Shown here: positions 54,742 to 64,000 of the stretch, piece after piece | Position numbering within the stretch: position 1 is the stretch's first letter | Layout of the letters: every line of letters begins with the position of its first letter | NCBI GenBank assembly: GCA_037355855.1 | Contig: CM074763.1 | Span: 434,001-498,000, forward strand | DNA length: 64,000 nucleotides | Reading direction: 5' to 3' | Origin: Pseudo-nitzschia pungens | Lineage: Eukaryota > Bacillariophyta > Bacillariophyceae > Bacillariales > Bacillariaceae | Made by a program: the position numbers and the translations under genes | The notes under the pieces: model-generated | What the model saw: the letters and a program-made list of their open reading frames with translations, nothing else | What the model was told of the DNA's origin: nothing | The model's database searches: none

Positions 54742-55731
54742 CTACATCTCCTTCTTTCTGTTGCTGTCGCAAACACGGTCGTAGTAGTCTTCGTAACCAC
54801 CAAACATCCAACCGAAGATAGATATCTTTGACCCGAAACACCCCTTGTTGACGGAGTGGTGAAATTCGTGCTCGTCCGTGGACGCGCTGAACGGAAACCA
54901 TCGGACGGGAGACCACGGAAACGCGTATCCAACGTGGTCGTCCAAGTTGGTATAGAACAGCCAGACGACCCATTGAAACAAGGAGATGGAATGCGCCCAC
55001 GGAACGAGAGAGACGGCCAGAAACCCAGGTGTTCCAAGGGAAAAAACGAAATCGATGGGGTGGTTGTGCATGCTGGCAAGCGTTGTGTTGATTTTGTACT
55101 CGTGATGAACCTTGTGGTACTTGTACAGAAACGGATACTCGTGCATCCACTTGTGTGTGAAATAAAAGCCAAGCTCGTGAATCACGGTCAGCAAGAGAAT
55201 GTCCCTCGCGTTCTCGCCTGCGGACGGCCAGTGCTCGTCGTCGGTGCCGAAGAGATTGGGATCGGACTTCATTCCCAACACGTTGCTCGTGATGTACAGT
55301 TGCAAGACTCCCATGGTTGGCAGCATAACAAAATAGTTGAAGGCAATGAGATACAGGGATCGGTAGGATAGGTTCCAGAATTTTTGGCGGACGTCGGGCC
55401 GCGGATCGAACCAGGGCCAGCAAGTTTGGCGTCCGGTTCGGGTTGGAGCATGGATTTTGTATCGTTCGAAGAATGGATAACCGCCGGCATAGACGGGTAT
55501 CATCACCAGAGTGTAGCAAGCGAAAATGCATGGACCAACGGTACAATTGATCAGCCCCTTGGAAATCTCCACCCCGTACTCGGGTTGCGATTCAATAATG
55601 TAGCCAAAAATGTTGTCCCATACATACTTGCGGCAAAAAATGGGTATGCCAAAGAACCAAGCGAGTGATTGCAGAATGGCAACAAGCATCCACCGCGATG
55701 GCGATCTCTGGTTCGGGACGTGTTCAGCCAT
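54742..55731 (-). CDS. Fatty acid hydroxylase / sterol desaturase family enzyme
   Basis: 329 aa from ATG 55731; the frame is open upstream but without ATG. Integral ER membrane di-iron enzyme of the FA_hydroxylase (sterol desaturase) family. His boxes: HELGFYFTHKWMH (about residues 184-196), HKVHH (about 205-209), NHPIDFVF with HNH just before, and DEHEFHHSVNK near residue 290. Hydrophobic spans: MLVAILQSLAWFFGIPIF, CIFACYTLVMIPVYAGGY, YLIAFNYFVMLPTMGVLQLY, FQWVVWLFYTNL. Members hydroxylate or desaturate sterols and lipids, for example sterol C-4 methyl oxidase and C-5 desaturase; which one cannot be settled here. The C terminus NRKKEM is basic. The gene is head-to-head with the glycosyltransferase gene. 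Confidence 0.87.
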   Translation of the reverse strand: MAEHVPNQRSPSRWMLVAILQSLAWFFGIPIFCRKYVWDNIFGYIIESQPEYGVEISKGLINCTVGPCIFACYTLVMIPVYAGGYPFFERYKIHAPTRTGRQTCWPWFDPRPDVRQKFWNLSYRSLYLIAFNYFVMLPTMGVLQLYITSNVLGMKSDPNLFGTDDEHWPSAGENARDILLLTVIHELGFYFTHKWMHEYPFLYKYHKVHHEYKINTTLASMHNHPIDFVFSLGTPGFLAVSLVPWAHSISLFQWVVWLFYTNLDDHVGYAFPWSPVRWFPFSASTDEHEFHHSVNKGCFGSKISIFGWMFGGYEDYYDRVCDSNRKKEM

Positions 55732-56617
55732 TGCGTTGCCCTCGTTTGGTTGGTGCTGTTCCGATTTGTTGGTTTGTTCCGAGTGCGAAAGGTCGAAAGT
55801 GATGTCGCGAGTCTCCTCCGAGTGGAAAAGAAACCCAATCTCCTCTGTCTCCTGGTGTACCGGTAGGACTGTCAGGATAAATAAAAATACCAACGCATCG
55901 CGAAGTGCGAGTACATATGCTGCAATTCTGTCATCTACGGTACCGGTATGAGAAAGTCCTCATCTTGGATGTTGGCGTCATTCATCATTACGAAGTAACC
56001 TTACTGTATGTTTGTTGATATGGTACTCGTAATGTTAGGCTCGAAGTGAGGCTTTCCCTTCGGGGAAGTCATGGGGCTTTTCGGAAGCAGGACTTTCATA
56101 TCCTAATGATAGTGCCCCGGTTGTTGACCAAACCCTGCCCGCACGTATGCAGGTTGGGTCATAAGTCAGGGACGTTGGGAATGAGTGGGAATGATTGTGA
56201 ACTGTTCGAGAAGACGAGAACAGGTACAATAAGGCTACCGTACCGTTAGGTATGATCATACCCTTTTCTAATATGAGCTACAAGTAGAAAATAGGTTAGT
56301 TAGTACGTAGTAGTTTTTGGTTGTCACTTGTCACTGGTTGCGCTTGTCACGTTGTAATCTTACTTTTAGCTTCTCGAAACCCATCACCTACCACTAGACG
56401 ACCATTTAGACTACGTACATGTAAAGCCTTGCTCTTCCTTCATAAAGGCAGAGGTATTTTGAGTGATCATAACTCATATCTCTTGTCGTGTATTCCGATT
56501 ATTTGTGACGCGTATTCTTCACCGTCCCGACACAGTTTAATGTAGCCTTTCGTGTTCGTCGACGAGCCCAGATCAAAGCGAGCAAACACAACCAATCAAC
56601 CAACGAACCGACGGACG
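55732..56617. other. Divergent promoter region
   Basis: About 885 bp with no gene. It has TACCGGTA at 55858-55865 and 55941-55948, and a perfect GTAACCTTAC at 55995-56004 within the 17-bp string shared, inverted, with the malic enzyme promoter. Confidence 0.5.
55995..56004 (-). promoter_or_regulatory. GTAAGGTTAC motif, divergent promoter
   Basis: Perfect 10-mer (complement on the + strand), about 264 bp upstream of the sterol desaturase-family start. Confidence 0.35.
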
Positions 56618-58672
56618 ATGGCACCCTATCCTCCCAAGCTCCGCAAGACGAAACTCCCCGAGGACCAACACCCCTCGGAATATCGCGGGATCTTTGGCGA
56701 ACACGGAGATTCGGAGGATTGGAACGAGGCGGTGGAGAATTTTCCGAACAAAGTCCCCCGGTTCGAATCGAAGGACGACTGTCTCGAATTCATGAGGCAG
56801 TACGTCCGGCACCACGGTGGATCCAATCCGGGATTTTCGCACCTGCAGCACATCTTCACCACCCTGATCACGTGGGACCAGATCGAGGAGATATTGATCC
56901 CGGCGATGGCCAAGGCCCGAAAGGAACCCAGCCGGGCCACCAAGATTCCGCAACACTACGGCCGGGAACCCGACGACACGTCGCGCAACATTTTCGAGCG
57001 CTCCGGCGCCAAGGAAGTGGTGGATCCCATCAATTTTCGCCTCGATCTTCCGTTTCACCAAGCGACGACGCCCGTCTCGGTGATGAACACGCTCAAGTAT
57101 CTCTTTTTCCACATGAAATGCGGGATCTACGTGATGATTCGAGACGGCAAGGTGAGGATTTTCTGTCCCTTTTCCAACCGAGACTACAAGAATACATGGA
57201 GTGGGAGATTGAAAATCGAGGGTGGTGTCACGCTGGACGAATACTACGAAAAGAAGAGGGGACATTGCCGGAGAGAAAACATCGAAGAAGACTTGTCGAT
57301 TTGGTGGGCAAACGGCAATATTATCTGCAACGAACTTTCTTCGGACAAAAAACAGAACAAGTACACGATCCAGGTGTGGGGAGACCAATTCTTGTCGCCG
57401 CTGCGAGACATGTTGGCCGAGGCCTGTCGAGAACGAGACATTCCGGATTGCGAGTTCTTTCTCAACAAGCGTGATTACCCCCAGCTCAAGGTGAACGTGG
57501 ATCGGGGAGTCCCCGTCGAGCCATACGGCTTTATCTTTGACAAGGACGATCGAGATCCGGAACAGGACGTCGACCTGGTGGACCAACACAAATTCAAGAC
57601 GTACGCCCCGATTGTGAGTTTCTACGCTGCCGCCGAAGATCGGTTCTCGGACATACCGTGGCCCTCTTCGGAAGATTGGGAGGGGGCGTGCGGTTTGGTC
57701 TTTCCCCAAACCTTTCAATACAAAGAGGTCGACGAGGAGGGATATCCCGTGTTCAAGGCTCCCCGTGATTTGTTTACGGAGGAAAACTTCCAGAAATTCA
57801 AGCGGGGATGGGACGAAAACCGCGTGGCCACGGCATTTTTTCGGGGAACGGCCACGGGAGGAGGAACGACGATCCACAACAATCAGCGCCTCATGGTTGC
57901 CCATCTGTCGCACGAATGGAAGGACGACGACGAGAAGGGTGGGGAGGAACCCTATCTGGATGCCGCTATTGTCGGATGGAATCTGAGAGACAAAAAGGAG
58001 GCCGACCACCCGATGACCTATTTGAGGCCCAGTGATTTTAAGTTCACGGCCGGCAGGCACCATTTCACACCGATTTACGAACAGTCCAAGTACAAGTATC
58101 TGGTTTACGTCGACGGGCACTGCGCCGCGTGTCGTTACGGCTTTATGATGCGACTGGGATCGGTCATCCTGAAGGTTGCTCCCCGGCAGGTCGCCGATCG
58201 AATGTGGTACTTTCCGCTGTTGCAACCGTACGTCGATCACGTTCCGGTCAAATCCGATCTCTCGGATCTGGAAGAAAAAATTCGGTGGTGCCGAGAACAC
58301 GACGACGAGTGCCGAGAAATCGCCGCAAACTGTTCCAAACTCTACGAGAAATACGTGGCGCGCTCCGGCCTCCTGGATTACGTGGAAATGGTCACCAAGC
58401 ACATTGCCAGGAGGCAGATCGAAGCCCCCGGTTGGTGGGAGGCCCCGCCGCCGGTGCTCCCACCCCCAAAGCTGAACAAGCCCACGACCATGTGCTACGA
58501 AGACCGAGCGTCGGGCGAGTCGCGATTGTGCGTCCGGTGCCAGCAGGAGGCCGACAAAGAAAAAGAGGAGCTGGTGGCCACCCGGAAACAAGCGGCCAAC
58601 AAAAAGAAGAGCAAGAAGGAGCGGCAGCAGGCGCTGCGGGCACGAATGCTCAAGCGCTCCAAAAAGAACTGA
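56618..58672 (+). CDS. CAP10/GT90-like glycosyltransferase, no signal peptide
   Basis: 684 aa, intronless, from ATG 56618. The catalytic-like region has AFFRGTATGGGTT at about residues 407-420, MTYLRPSDF near 467, and KYKYLVYVDGHCAACRYGFMMRLGSVILKV at about 490-520, followed by MWYFPLLQPYVDHVPVKSDLSDLEEKIRWCREHDDECREIAANCSKLYEKYV. This is the C-terminal signature of CAP10/GT90 enzymes, which transfer xylose or glucose to proteins or glycans. Unlike secreted GT90 proteins it starts with hydrophilic sequence and has no signal peptide or anchor, so a cytosolic or nuclear protein is predicted. The N-terminal 350 residues lack a recognised domain. The tail has paired cysteines (MCYEDRASGESRLCVRCQQE) and a Lys/Arg-rich end (KKKSKKERQQALRARMLKRSKKN) resembling a nuclear localisation signal. 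Family likely; donor and acceptor unknown. Confidence 0.72.
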   Translation: MAPYPPKLRKTKLPEDQHPSEYRGIFGEHGDSEDWNEAVENFPNKVPRFESKDDCLEFMRQYVRHHGGSNPGFSHLQHIFTTLITWDQIEEILIPAMAKARKEPSRATKIPQHYGREPDDTSRNIFERSGAKEVVDPINFRLDLPFHQATTPVSVMNTLKYLFFHMKCGIYVMIRDGKVRIFCPFSNRDYKNTWSGRLKIEGGVTLDEYYEKKRGHCRRENIEEDLSIWWANGNIICNELSSDKKQNKYTIQVWGDQFLSPLRDMLAEACRERDIPDCEFFLNKRDYPQLKVNVDRGVPVEPYGFIFDKDDRDPEQDVDLVDQHKFKTYAPIVSFYAAAEDRFSDIPWPSSEDWEGACGLVFPQTFQYKEVDEEGYPVFKAPRDLFTEENFQKFKRGWDENRVATAFFRGTATGGGTTIHNNQRLMVAHLSHEWKDDDEKGGEEPYLDAAIVGWNLRDKKEADHPMTYLRPSDFKFTAGRHHFTPIYEQSKYKYLVYVDGHCAACRYGFMMRLGSVILKVAPRQVADRMWYFPLLQPYVDHVPVKSDLSDLEEKIRWCREHDDECREIAANCSKLYEKYVARSGLLDYVEMVTKHIARRQIEAPGWWEAPPPVLPPPKLNKPTTMCYEDRASGESRLCVRCQQEADKEKEELVATRKQAANKKKSKKERQQALRARMLKRSKKN

Positions 58673-58848
58673 TGGATCGATTGATTCATCCGTTTGGTAC
58701 AAATTTTGGAATGCCGCCAACGGCAGTTCGATTCATTCGTTTGATTCAACTCGATCGCAATCCGGAGACAATGCTGGCAAAGTAGTACACTAGTTCTAGA
58801 GTCGGGTTTTTTTTTACAAAAAATTGTGCAGTCTTGGTTTGCAATGTA

Positions 58849-61116
58849 TCATACACGTCCCTTGCTGGCACCATCTATATGCTGCAATTGTTGCATGTAG
58901 GACGTGGCCAGATTCACGGCATAATCGTTGGTGGGGTCCGTCTCGACCGACTTGTACAGGACCCTCCCCCTCTCATGCGGATCGTCCGTGCAATGCGCCT
59001 TGGCGACCAGCAGGTTGGACTCCGACCTCGACAGGGACGAATCGGTGTTCCGGGTGCCTCCCTCGGCCCGCTTCTCCGCGATGACCTCAAAGGCCTCGTC
59101 GAGCAGCTCGTTGGCCAGGTCGCACCGCTTGAGGTTGAAGAGGACCATGGTGTACACAAAGGTGTTGGAGGGGCCGTCGACCCGGGCGCTGCCAATCGGG
59201 CGCATGACGGCCTCGGATTCGGCGTACCGCTGCTTGAGGCTGAGTTCGTAGCCAAAGTTGTACATGGTGTGGTAGGACCGGGGGTTGACGGCGTAGGCCG
59301 ATCCCCACAGGCGGAGCGAATCGCTCCAGGCCAGGTTGCGCTCGTGGGTCCTGCCCGAAAAGACAATGACCTGGAACAGAAACAAAAAGTGGGCGCCCCA
59401 AAAGAGTTGCTCCCGGCGTCGCTCCAGGGCCGGCCGCATGCGGACCGCGCCCCCCAGGCACTTGCCGATCAAGAGCGCTTCCAGCAAGCAGAATCCAAAA
59501 AGGGGGAGATAGATCACCCGGTCGGCCTTCATGAGTCCAACGACGACCAATATGTTCGAGGACAGCAAGAATGGCGAAAAGGTAAACGCCCAGACGGCAA
59601 TATTGGTCTGCCGCAGGGTCGTTTCGTTCCACAATCGGTTCCAGGCCAATGGGTCGTTCGATTTGGATTTTTTGGACTTTTTGCCCTTTTTGCTTTTGTT
59701 GTTGTTGTCGCTGGAGGAGAACGAGGCCCCGGCTCCCACCACCATCGTCCAGAAGGATTGCGCCGAAAAGTACCAGAGCGCGAGGACCACCATGGCCCTG
59801 GGATCCTTGAGGCTCGTGATCAGGTCGATGCTCCGGCCCGACCAATCGGGACTCAGGTAATAGGGGTAGAGGGCGTCCCGGATGTACAGGCAATACACCC
59901 ACGTCACGGAGAAGGCCCGTGTGAACCGGTCCTTCGCAAAGCCGGCAGGATTTTGCGCCTCGATAAAGTCTGGACTGGATTCTCCGTTGATCGCTTGCCT
60001 CCAGGCCACGACGAGGAGCGTTTCCACGGCCAGGACCAGCGTTCGCACCACAAACTCCCGTGCCTCCGATCGCTCGCGCTTGGCCCCGATGAGATCGGCC
60101 AGAGCAGCAGCTAGTTCATCATCGCCGTTACTGTTGTTGTCGTCGTCGTCGTTGTCGTTGATGTTGTTGTTGTTGGTGTTGTTGTTATTGTCGTCGTCTT
60201 TCTTCTTGGCCCCCTCCGACGCCTCGCTCGAGCTCATCGCGATTTTTTGTTCCTGCTGCTCCACCGCCACAAAGAGCTTTCGATGGAGCTCGACGAGATT
60301 CCCGTGGTGCTTGACAAAATCCCAGGCCACCGCCGCAATCAGGGCCGTCGCACCCTGTTCCTTCGAGAACAGGCTCAGCGTCATGCACAGCCACGGCAGC
60401 AAGTAAATGCCGCACACCTTTTGCCAGGCGGGGAGTTCGTCCTCGTCGTTGCCGTTGCCGTTGCCATTGTTATTGTTATTGCGGAGAAAGGCCGGTTGCA
60501 GCTGCATCTTGATTTGCTTCCGACGTTTCTCGCTTTGGCAGCGCTCCAGCGTCCCCGCAAAGACCAAAAAGGCCGCCACGAAAAAGACGCTCATCAGCAA
60601 TTCTCCCCGACTCGTGATGTTGCTCACGGCCTCGGCGTGGACCGGGTGAACCGCAAAGAGGGTTCCCACCACCAGCTGCGACACGACGTCGTCTTTCGGA
60701 AGCACAAAGGACGTGGCCCTCGTTACCAGTCCCGTGACGATCCCGTGAAGCACAATGTTGGTGGCGTGGAAATTCCAGGTCGGCGGCAGGTTTTGTTTGG
60801 CAGCCTGCGATTTTTGTTTTTCTTCCTCCGAGAGTTCGCCCTCGATATATTTTCCCAGCAACCAGTTGGCCCGGAGCGTGAGGGTGGTGATGGGCCGGAA
60901 GGATTTGTGGGACTGCGCCTCCTTCATGTCGGTTCCCCAGTAGTCCCGCTTGAAGGCCTCTCTCCAGGGCACCGCGCCGTTGACCACGACGTTCTTGATA
61001 ACGCTGCCGGCGTCGTCGTAGACCCATCCGCCGTGGAGGGCTCGAAGGTCGGAGTAGACCAGAATGGCAACGATGCCGGTCCAGAACCAGGGATATTTCG
61101 TTATTCCCCTTCCCAT
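58849..61116 (-). CDS. TMTC-like membrane protein (DUF1736 plus TPR), O-mannosyltransferase type
   Basis: 755 aa, intronless, from ATG 61116. GT-C-type fold: the first span WTGIVAILVYSDL is followed by VYDDAGSVIKN, with the luminal Asp-Asp pair, then SFRPITTLTLRANWLL, HATNIVLHGIVTGLV, and LVVGTLFAVHPVHAEAVSNITSRGELLMSVFFVAAFLVF, a hallmark of TMTC proteins. The DUF1736-like segment YPYYLSPDWSGRSIDLITSL lies at about residue 425. C-terminal helices SYHTMYNFGYELSLKQRYAESEAVMRPIG and NTFVYTMVLFNLKRCDLANELLDEAFEV are TPR units, fewer than in animal TMTC1-4. Animal TMTCs add O-mannose to cadherins in the ER; the same chemistry here is an inference. Two long insertions (about 245-260 and 330-365) are Asn/Asp/Lys repeats. 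Confidence 0.85.
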   Translation of the reverse strand: MGRGITKYPWFWTGIVAILVYSDLRALHGGWVYDDAGSVIKNVVVNGAVPWREAFKRDYWGTDMKEAQSHKSFRPITTLTLRANWLLGKYIEGELSEEEKQKSQAAKQNLPPTWNFHATNIVLHGIVTGLVTRATSFVLPKDDVVSQLVVGTLFAVHPVHAEAVSNITSRGELLMSVFFVAAFLVFAGTLERCQSEKRRKQIKMQLQPAFLRNNNNNGNGNGNDEDELPAWQKVCGIYLLPWLCMTLSLFSKEQGATALIAAVAWDFVKHHGNLVELHRKLFVAVEQQEQKIAMSSSEASEGAKKKDDDNNNNTNNNNINDNDDDDNNSNGDDELAAALADLIGAKRERSEAREFVVRTLVLAVETLLVVAWRQAINGESSPDFIEAQNPAGFAKDRFTRAFSVTWVYCLYIRDALYPYYLSPDWSGRSIDLITSLKDPRAMVVLALWYFSAQSFWTMVVGAGASFSSSDNNNKSKKGKKSKKSKSNDPLAWNRLWNETTLRQTNIAVWAFTFSPFLLSSNILVVVGLMKADRVIYLPLFGFCLLEALLIGKCLGGAVRMRPALERRREQLFWGAHFLFLFQVIVFSGRTHERNLAWSDSLRLWGSAYAVNPRSYHTMYNFGYELSLKQRYAESEAVMRPIGSARVDGPSNTFVYTMVLFNLKRCDLANELLDEAFEVIAEKRAEGGTRNTDSSLSRSESNLLVAKAHCTDDPHERGRVLYKSVETDPTNDYAVNLATSYMQQLQHIDGASKGRV

Positions 61117-62067
61117 GGCTATTGCCGTTCTATTGTTTGTTGTTTGCCGTTTGTTGTATGGGTGTGGATGGAAGGGAGTTTGGGTCGGAGTCGGGGTTGC
61201 CAATGGCTCACACAGTAAATGCAATTCGACACAATGGTTCCCAGTTTTGCTTGTTCCGGGTTGGATGCTATAGTGTAGTCCAGTCCAGTCTAGTTCAGTG
61301 CAATGAGGTTGGCTCCTTGTGTATGGGATGGATGGAATGTGTCTGTCCCTATGATGTCTGTTGACTTCGGACGTGAGATACCGGTACCCGAAAGTACGAT
61401 TACGGAAAGATGTACAAGTAAGACCTAGTCTCTAGTTTTCCTTCCGTGCGATCATCGATCATCCCCGGCACCCTCCGTTGAACAGGTCGTACGGTATGTA
61501 AGATACGGGTAATCTTAACGGTGCCAGTGTGGGTACAAGGAGTGAGTCCAAATACGAGTACACGGACCTCGGACCTCGTAAGGTAGCAACCGGGGTCAGC
61601 GGGAAGACAGGAAAGAGAACCCCCTCACAATTTTGATTGATTGATCGCATCCAACGCCCATCGGTCATAGACGATGACGATGATTATAATGACCCCCAGT
61701 CCACAAAAACCTCAACTCTCAAGAAAAAGTGTTCAATGTGAGGTCATGGAAGCGATGACGCGAACAAAAATACCGGTACTGATAATGCAGCTTTTTTGAA
61801 TCTTAATGATCTTGATGGATTCTTTGTGTCCCTGTTGGAATGGAATAAGCCCTAGCTAGAAAAGTATTTCACGTGTCCTGGAGGCTTCCGTGGAACGTTA
61901 CATACCGTAACGAACCTTACATCCCAAACTTCATTGCACTGGTAAGTACTTCTACCGAACTTCACGGTAGGAGGGAATCATCATGACATCATTCTACTTG
62001 GTACGCACTATTCTTACTGGTACACTTCCGAAGGAGTGACTCTAAACGGTAGTATGTTCGTTCGCTA
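61117..62067. other. Divergent promoter region
   Basis: About 950 bp, no gene. It contains TACCGGTA at 61379-61386 and 61771-61778 and several CTTAC/GTAAG words. Confidence 0.45.
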
Positions 62068-63411
62068 ATGCACGCGCTTCGGTTTCTGCAGTGGTTTCTC
62101 CTTGACAACAGAAGCGGAGAATCCAATTTTACCGTTCCATGTGCATTCCATGCGTTGCCGTGTCTGTCGACGCCAAGGATGTCATTTCTGACAACACATC
62201 ATCACAGCAATTTATACGGTATATTTATTTGTCGACAACAGCATCGGATGATCCGATCTCCTCGAAAGGAACGGATCAGATCAAGAACCTCTTGTCGACT
62301 CACAATAAATTGGAATCATTCGATCTTGCACCAACTGGTGGCATTGTTTTCACTCGCGGCCTTGGCATCGACATTTTCCGAACAACAAGGACTACGTGTA
62401 CCGATTTCCTCTAGAACCGTCCAGACCAAAACCAACGTCGAAACCGACAACGACACACACACCGTCAACGCCAAAGCACAACCGCATACCCCGCGATTTT
62501 CGACAATGGGAACACCCGATATGGAGAAAGAAGAATCCGACTGCGTCGTAGACCTGGGAGACTGCTTCCCCCGCAGCCCCAGCCAAGGTCAGCTAAACCA
62601 ACGCCGGTCCCGCAGCAACAGCATTTGCGAGAGCGTCGACAGCTTCGACAGCAACCCCGCCCTGCACCGCCGCCGGACCGTCTACCTGATCCGCCACGGC
62701 GAGGCCGCGCACAATGTGCTGGAAAAAATCGCCCAGGCCAAAGCCCGGGAGGAGGCCGTGGCGATGAACCTCTCCGCGGAGGAAACCCACGAGCGCATGG
62801 AAACAGCCCGCAAGTCGGTCCTGCAGGATACGTCCCTGCGGGACGCCCCCCTCACCGAAAAGGGCCGGCAGCAGGCCAGAGAAACCTCGCGGAGACTCAG
62901 GGAGCTCATCCGCAACAAGGTCGTCCACCACCCCACCGAGGCCATGTGCAGCCCCCTCACGCGATGCCTGGACACGTGCAAGATCCTCCTGGAGGACAAG
63001 GACCTCAACCTCAAGACGCACATTCGGCCCGAGATTGCCGAGCGACGGACGCTCTACCCGCCCGACAAGCCCCGGCCGAAAGAGCACCTGCTGCGGTGCG
63101 CGCAGCAAGATTCCCGCTTCTCGATCCGGAACCTGCACCATATCCCCGACGAGGCGATTGCCGACGAGGAACTGGTGCGAGAATCCAAGGAGATGCTTCG
63201 GGAGCGGGCGAGCGAGATGTTTGACCTGCTGATGGAGTGCAACCACCGGCACGTGCTAGTGGTGAGCCACAAGGGATTTCTTCGGGAGCTGGAACGGGGG
63301 CTCTTTGAGATGCCGGAGAGCCCGCTGTTTGACAATTGCGAGCTGCGAGTCTACCGGGTCGTCTTCACCATGGGGGAGCGGCGGTTGCACCAGATTGAGC
63401 GGCTGGCGTGA
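62068..63411 (+). CDS. Histidine phosphatase (phosphoglycerate mutase superfamily)
   Basis: 447 aa from the first ATG (62068); ATG 62248 is a good alternative that places the hydrophobic segment ILHQLVALFSLAALAS nearer the N terminus, and ATG 62506 would give a cytosolic protein of 301 aa. Catalytic motif YLIRHGEAAHN at about residues 208-218 (phospho-accepting His), SPLTRCLDTCKILL near 295, the ERRTLYPPDK region with the family Glu, and VLVVSHKGFLRELERG near 395 with the second catalytic His. The long helical insertion EEAVAMNLSAEETHERMETARKSVLQD after the RHG motif is typical of fungal and plant cytosolic RHG phosphatases with unknown substrate, not of glycolytic mutase. The N terminus suggests a signal anchor or organelle targeting, but the start is uncertain. 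Confidence 0.8.
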   Translation: MHALRFLQWFLLDNRSGESNFTVPCAFHALPCLSTPRMSFLTTHHHSNLYGIFICRQQHRMIRSPRKERIRSRTSCRLTINWNHSILHQLVALFSLAALASTFSEQQGLRVPISSRTVQTKTNVETDNDTHTVNAKAQPHTPRFSTMGTPDMEKEESDCVVDLGDCFPRSPSQGQLNQRRSRSNSICESVDSFDSNPALHRRRTVYLIRHGEAAHNVLEKIAQAKAREEAVAMNLSAEETHERMETARKSVLQDTSLRDAPLTEKGRQQARETSRRLRELIRNKVVHHPTEAMCSPLTRCLDTCKILLEDKDLNLKTHIRPEIAERRTLYPPDKPRPKEHLLRCAQQDSRFSIRNLHHIPDEAIADEELVRESKEMLRERASEMFDLLMECNHRHVLVVSHKGFLRELERGLFEMPESPLFDNCELRVYRVVFTMGERRLHQIERLA

Positions 63412-64000
63412 TTTAGAAAGAAAACGCAAACAAATACACATACACTCACCAACCGTCCAAACGAAAAAGCAGACGACCCGAGATCCGCACCCGAGACACC
63501 ACGCACACGATTTGGCACCGTCCACGGATGGCCTTGCAGAGAACCATTCCATTCTTCACAGAGCACGAGACAACGTCGTTGGAAGCATTGTTTCCATCCT
63601 AGCGAATGCAATGGTGCATTGGTGACAACACCACTTGTTACCATAGTCTTTTTTATACGATGTTGGAATGCACCAACCAATTTCCAAACGCACACCGACC
63701 CCGGTGCGGATCTGCTCCGACAACCTCCGCTCCGTACGCCAACACCACGATGACGACCTTCCATCACTTTCCAAGCTGCCTATCCTTGCGACAAATCAAT
63801 CATCCGCAGCCATCTCCGCGTTGCCCACCACAATGCTTCACACGTTTCGTATAGATTATTTAATACAGAATTCACTTTCCGATTGATGCTACATCTTACG
63901 ACGTACAGATAACAGTATTTGCGCTAGAATCATTCTCTTCTTATCCAACGATTGTGCGATGCTAGTGTCAAATGTTGTAGTGTATTGAAAACGAAGCAAC
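63412..64000. other. Right-end region
   Basis: 589 bp with no supportable gene; presumably the 3' UTR of the phosphatase gene followed by a spacer. Nothing repetitive. Confidence 0.45.

Noticed and set aside
56573..58720. Minus-strand open frame of 715 codons fully antisense to the GT90-like gene.
   Set aside because: Long antisense frames are common in GC3-rich genes here. It has no ATG-linked domain, and the plus strand carries the recognisable motifs.

Overview
The window is nuclear DNA of a photosynthetic stramenopile, most probably a pennate diatom. Five things point there: an ELO elongase of the diatom delta-6 type; several proteins with bipartite plastid presequences (a signal peptide followed by an aromatic residue or leucine near the cleavage site); short GT-AG introns including microexons; many Asn, Gln, Ser and Asp runs written with AAC, CAG, AGC and GAC repeats; and intergenic spacers of a few hundred bases with genes on both strands. 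The species is not determined.

Layout. 1-12.1 kb: delta-6-type fatty acid elongase (+), plastid YGGT/YlmG protein (-), OSB-CoA ligase-like enzyme ending in SKL (+), Nop12/RBM34-like pre-rRNA factor (-), plastid-type DEAD-box helicase with DEVD (+), ankyrin protein (+). 12.7-15.8 kb: a seven-exon mitochondrial malic enzyme (-). 16.27-20.53 kb: a complete pogo/Tc1-like DNA transposon with 17-bp inverted ends, TA target duplication, 190-bp tandem repeats and an intact transposase. 21-35.5 kb: PUB-domain protein (+), membrane-anchored GH94-like protein (-), Cys-rich thylakoid-lumen candidate (+), RIO3-like kinase with UIM-like repeats (-), second ankyrin protein (+). 35.5-38.8 kb is gene-poor, with a foldback element and a minisatellite. 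38.8-48.3 kb: plastid alpha/beta hydrolase (-), DHH/DHHA2 exopolyphosphatase (+), a decayed copy of the next gene, a peroxisomal 3-hydroxyisobutyryl-CoA hydrolase ending in AKL (-), a secreted six-Cys protein (+). 49.3-64 kb: polytopic membrane protein with a 14-nt microexon (+), plastid aldo-keto reductase (-), FA-hydroxylase/sterol-desaturase family enzyme (-), CAP10/GT90-like glycosyltransferase (+), TMTC-like membrane TPR protein (-), histidine phosphatase (+).

These are single housekeeping and metabolic genes, not a cluster with one purpose. Two themes recur. First, organelle routing: plastid presequences on the YGGT protein, helicase, lumen protein, hydrolase and reductase; a mitochondrial presequence on malic enzyme; C-terminal PTS1 tripeptides on the OSB-CoA ligase-like enzyme and the HIBYL-CoA hydrolase. 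Second, the spacers share two short words, GTAAGGTTAC and the palindrome TACCGGTA, which occur far more often than chance and almost only outside coding sequence.

Gene models were built by reading splice sites and phase by eye. All reported exon junctions keep frame, but none has transcript support here.
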